A stretch of 7,061 nt of DNA from Bacillota bacterium (GTDB lineage Bacteria > Bacillota > Clostridia > Christensenellales > CAG-138), in NCBI GenBank assembly GCA_023396535.1, contig JAEWWD010000037.1:1-7061 (forward strand), written 5' to 3'. The position numbers and the translations under genes were made by a program. Positions 5,011-7,061 of the stretch are shown here, piece by piece (position 1 is the stretch's first letter; every line of letters begins with the position of its first letter). Below the pieces are notes generated by a model. That model saw only the letters and a program-made list of their open reading frames with translations. It searched no databases and had not been told where the DNA came from.

Positions 5011-5304
5011 TTATTTTGTAATAGCGCCGCTTTCCAAAAGCTTTTCCTTGCATTCGGCAGCGGAAACCACATTTTTTATGCCGATTACCGTGACGCCTTT
5101 TGCCTTGGCGGAATCGAACATTTTCACAAAATTCGAAGCTGTGACGACGATGTCATATCGCGGCGCTATGCTTTTTGCCTCGGATATGGCGCAATGGTGG
5201 ATCTTGGCTTCCAGCCCGAGTTCCTTCATAACCTGCTGAACCGTAAATTTAAGCATAAGGCTTGATCCTGCTCCATTCGCGCAAGCAACAATAATGTTTA
5301 ACAT
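5011..5304 (-). CDS. ulaB: PTS ascorbate-type EIIB component (UlaB)
   Basis: Cytoplasmic phosphocarrier of an L-ascorbate-type phosphotransferase system. It takes phosphate from EIIA on a cysteine and hands it to the sugar bound to UlaA. The 97-residue length is normal for this family. The phospho-acceptor is Cys8 in the loop IVACANGAGSSLM (5-17), followed by the lactose/ascorbate-class Rossmann-like pattern: an acidic/basic helix, AKIHHCAISEAK, then DIVVTASNF (54-62) and VTVIGIKNV (72-80). ATG 5304 is chosen because AAGGGGGGA (5311-5319) lies 6 nt upstream and the beta-strand MLNIIVAC begins there; an in-frame ATG at 5328 would place the ribosome site inside the gene. It starts 46 nt after the ulaA stop, so the two are co-transcribed. 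No EIIA (UlaC) is found in the window. Confidence 0.92.
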   Translation of the reverse strand: MLNIIVACANGAGSSLMLKFTVQQVMKELGLEAKIHHCAISEAKSIAPRYDIVVTASNFVKMFDSAKAKGVTVIGIKNVVSAAECKEKLLESGAITK

Positions 5305-5310
5305 GTTTGA

Positions 5311-5319
5311 TCCCCCCTT
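5311..5319 (-). promoter_or_regulatory. Ribosome binding site deciding the ulaB start
   Basis: AAGGGGGGA on the minus strand, 6 nt before ATG 5304. The six-G run is an unusual purine-rich variant of AAGGAGG. It lies inside the longer frame that would start at 5328, which argues for the shorter protein. Confidence 0.7.
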
Positions 5320-5350
5320 ATTGAACATTATACCGCGAAAACGCTGTTAC

Positions 5351-6817
5351 TCAACCCTGTGCGCTTGTCTTCTCCTTGTATGCTTTGTAGGCTTCGTAAT
5401 CGTCCGTTATCATGAAATACGTATCCTTATTGCGCGCGTACTGTATCTGCGGTATGACCAGAAGGAGTATGACGATGATACCCACGCCGATGTATTGCGC
5501 GTATTTCAGAATAAAGGCAAATCCCTGCCAGACGGTGACCCAGTCAAACAGTCCGTTAAAGCCGCCATATTTTGCAAGGCCGAGGTAGGCTGCGAATGTT
5601 GCGCTGCCGAGTACGGCGATGATACCGGTGATCAGCGGAATGATGAACGCGGCTTTCACGCCGCCCTTATGGTTGGCAAATACGGCAAGCGTGCCGTCGC
5701 CAAAGAACATGGGCACGAACCCCGCAACGATCAACACCGGGCTCTTGAACAGTATCAGGCCGATTATACCGATAAACTGTCCGATGGCGGCGGCGATGAA
5801 GCCCAGCGTAATTGTGTTGGGCGAGCCGTACCCGTACACGGCAGGCACGTCGATGCCGGGGATGGCGCCGGGCAGCAGTTTCTGTGAGATGCCCTGGAAG
5901 GATTCCGTCATCTCGGATACGAACATGCGGACGCCAAGCTGCAAAATGGTGAGGTATACCGCAAAATTCAGCGCAAAGCTCAAAATATAGAAGAAATAGC
6001 TGGAGCCTTCGGCCATGAACTTATTTTCGATCAGGAAGTCTTTGCCGAGTATCAAAATGATGGAGCCGAAGAATATCAGCATGATGATGGAGGTCGCCAC
6101 CACATTCTCGTTGAAAATGGAAAGCCAGCCGGGCAGCTCAATATCCTCCAGCCGCTTGCTCTTTTTACCGCCTATTTTCGGCGCGAGCCATTCTGTAAGC
6201 TTGATGCCGAACATCTGCTGATGTGCAATGCAGAAGCCGCCGCCGTCGCTCAGGTTCTGGGTAATATCCACCGTCAGGTTGGAGCCCACCGCCCAATATG
6301 TACCGAGAAGGATGCCCATCAGTATCAGATATTGCGTTTCGCCGAGGCTTGGAAAAGCGGTCAGCACGATCCAGTATGCCAGGGCCGATTGCTGCACCTG
6401 AATATGGCCAGTCGTGAATACGGACCTGATTTTCGTGACTTTCCGGAACGCCACCAACAATATATTAAAAATAAATGCAATCAACAGCAGCGCCATGACT
6501 TGGGAGAATGATTTGCCGACATCGGTCAATGCGGAATTGATTGCGCTTTGTCCATAATACGGATCGATAACGACCGCGGACATGTGGAACTTGTCGTTAA
6601 AGCCGGCGAGTATGGGCCGACAGCTGTTGACCAGGCCGCCGGAGCCGACGGATAGAATCATGTACCCGACGACTGCTTTGATAAAACTTGCGAGCGTTTC
6701 ATGTGCTGATTTTTTGAGCAGAAGGCTGCCGATGAGGACCATCAGTCCGATAAAATACGCCGGTTGCTGGAGTATGTTCTTTGCGAAAAAACTCCAGACG
6801 GAAAGTATGATGTTCAT
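5351..6817 (-). CDS. ulaA: PTS L-ascorbate-type permease EIIC (UlaA)
   Basis: Membrane channel of the ascorbate PTS: binds the substrate outside and delivers it, phosphorylated by UlaB, to the cytoplasm. The 488 residues compare with about 465 in E. coli UlaA. The extra length is mainly a polar tail (DTYFMITDDYEAYKAYKEK). The N-terminus (PAYFIGLMVLIGSLLLKKSAHETLASFIK) is typical of the family. Other family segments are TGHIQVQQ (136-143), AHQQMFG (198-204), LLPGAIPGIDVPA (315-327) and FVPMFFGDGTLAVFANHKGG (367-386), likely lining the substrate site. About ten or more hydrophobic segments can be counted. ATG 6817 has AAGGAGGGG (6822-6830) 4 nt upstream. It follows ulaG after 106 bp and precedes ulaB by 46 bp. 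Related UlaA-like permeases may carry other sugar acids; UlaG next door supports ascorbate. Several lines of this gene are AT-richer than the ecf/truA block. Confidence 0.93.
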   Translation of the reverse strand: MNIILSVWSFFAKNILQQPAYFIGLMVLIGSLLLKKSAHETLASFIKAVVGYMILSVGSGGLVNSCRPILAGFNDKFHMSAVVIDPYYGQSAINSALTDVGKSFSQVMALLLIAFIFNILLVAFRKVTKIRSVFTTGHIQVQQSALAYWIVLTAFPSLGETQYLILMGILLGTYWAVGSNLTVDITQNLSDGGGFCIAHQQMFGIKLTEWLAPKIGGKKSKRLEDIELPGWLSIFNENVVATSIIMLIFFGSIILILGKDFLIENKFMAEGSSYFFYILSFALNFAVYLTILQLGVRMFVSEMTESFQGISQKLLPGAIPGIDVPAVYGYGSPNTITLGFIAAAIGQFIGIIGLILFKSPVLIVAGFVPMFFGDGTLAVFANHKGGVKAAFIIPLITGIIAVLGSATFAAYLGLAKYGGFNGLFDWVTVWQGFAFILKYAQYIGVGIIVILLLVIPQIQYARNKDTYFMITDDYEAYKAYKEKTSAQG

Positions 6818-6849
6818 AATACCCCTCCTTTATTAGTGACTTGCCAAGC

Positions 6850-6879
6850 AGTATGCGACCGAGATTTCTATTTCGTCAA
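6850..6879 (-). promoter_or_regulatory. Possible internal promoter before ulaA
   Basis: On the minus strand TTGACG (6879-6874, 5 of 6 to the -35 consensus) is followed after 18 nt by CATACT (6855-6850, 4 of 6 to the -10). It would start transcription about 25-30 nt before the ulaA ATG. A second, perfect TTGACA (6899-6894) lies 20 nt further upstream but has no matching -10. Weak evidence; ulaA may simply be read through from ulaG. Confidence 0.25.
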
Positions 6880-6902
6880 ATTCCACCTCCGGTTGTCAAA
6901 TT
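6875..6902 (-). repeat. Direct repeat AATTTGAC, 20-bp spacing, before ulaA
   Basis: AATTTGAC occurs twice on the minus strand (6902-6895 and 6882-6875), 20 bp apart start to start, about two DNA helical turns. Between them is a strong SD-like GGAGGTGG that is followed by no sizeable ORF. Two equal half-sites on one DNA face would suit a regulator; chance is possible for an 8-mer pair. Confidence 0.4.
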
Positions 6903-6923
6903 TGGGGCTTCGTACAAAGGAAT

Positions 6924-7061
6924 TCACAGTATGGACTTGAACGGCAGATTGGGCTCGTTGGCGAAGCAGTCCTCAAATCCGCGCCTATGGTGATATTCGC
7001 GTTTTCCAGCATCGTTCGGGTAGGTGTATTTTCCGCCAACCTGCCAGATAAACGGCTCAAA
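6924..7061 (-). CDS. ulaG: L-ascorbate-6-phosphate lactonase UlaG (C-terminal 45 residues, cut by window edge)
   Basis: MBL-fold enzyme that hydrolyses L-ascorbate-6-phosphate to 3-keto-L-gulonate-6-phosphate, the first step after PTS uptake. Only the last 45 codons are present; the frame is open at base 7061 and ends with TGA at 6924-6926. The tail reads FEPFIWQVGGKYTYP, then EYHHRRGFEDCF, then EPNLPFKSIL. From memory of E. coli UlaG this matches its end closely (PFIWQVGGKFTWP, EYHYPRGFDDCF, EPDLPFKSFL), so the assignment is firm despite the short piece. The metal-binding part lies outside the window. It precedes ulaA by 106 bp on the same strand, so this operon keeps the lactonase with the permease; in E. 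coli ulaG is divergent from ulaABCDEF. The lead promoter and any UlaR-type regulator would be right of the window. Confidence 0.9.
   Translation of the reverse strand, partial: FEPFIWQVGGKYTYPNDAGKREYHHRRGFEDCFANEPNLPFKSIL

Noticed and set aside
4755..5072. Full 105-codon minus frame from ATG 5072
   Set aside because: Its first 20 or so codons overlap the end of ulaB in another frame and have no ribosome site; only the part from TTG 4952 is kept as a doubtful candidate.
5294..5887. 197-codon plus-strand frame opposite ulaA and the start of ulaB
   Set aside because: Antisense to well-recognised PTS genes; composition is that of a shadow frame.

Overview
The window looks like chromosomal DNA of a GC-rich anaerobic Bacillota, most likely a gut-type Clostridia (Christensenellales- or Oscillospirales-like). 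The reasons are the ecfA2/ecfT/truA housekeeping order, strong Shine-Dalgarno sequences of the AAGGAGG kind, heavy use of ATA isoleucine codons despite high GC, and an L-ascorbate-type PTS. The lineage is an inference from style, not from a marker gene.

Left half, plus strand (1-3725): a vitamin-transport and tRNA-modification block. It holds the 3' part of ecfA2 (ECF transporter ATPase), a stand-alone B3/B4 tRNA-binding-domain protein (699-1391), ecfT (1734-2534), a small membrane-anchored protein of unknown function whose start overlaps the ecfT stop (2531-2941), and truA (2955-3725). The usual ecfA-ecfT-truA order is interrupted twice. The first interruption is the B3/B4 gene followed by a 342-bp non-coding stretch holding AACAATG repeats, a UUCG-loop hairpin and a run of perfect GC-rich palindromes. 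The second is the small anchored protein. EcfA2 (with an EcfA1 presumably encoded to the left) and EcfT would form the energizing module for vitamin-binding S components. TruA makes pseudouridines 38-40 in tRNA.

Middle (3726-3890): the intergenic space between convergent units. It carries a tandem 12/13-mer repeat and a perfect 42-nt palindrome that probably ends transcription from both sides.

Right half, minus strand (7061 down to 3891): an ascorbate-utilization operon read right to left. It holds the last 45 residues of UlaG (L-ascorbate-6-phosphate lactonase, cut by the window edge), ulaA (EIIC permease), ulaB (EIIB), a 265-bp gap that may hold a structured RNA or a small ORF, and a second metallo-beta-lactamase-fold protein of the COG1237 type. 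UlaA/UlaB would import and phosphorylate ascorbate (or a related sugar acid) and UlaG would open the lactone. The role of the second MBL-fold enzyme is unknown. The EIIA (UlaC) partner and the later pathway enzymes are not in the window. Hand counts of a few lines suggest the ula block has lower GC (about 43-52%) than the ecf/truA block (about 57-78%), which fits separate origins.

The points that most deserve a second look are the palindrome-rich element before ecfT, the structured gap between ulaB and the COG1237-type gene, and the pairing of two MBL-fold enzymes in one ascorbate operon.
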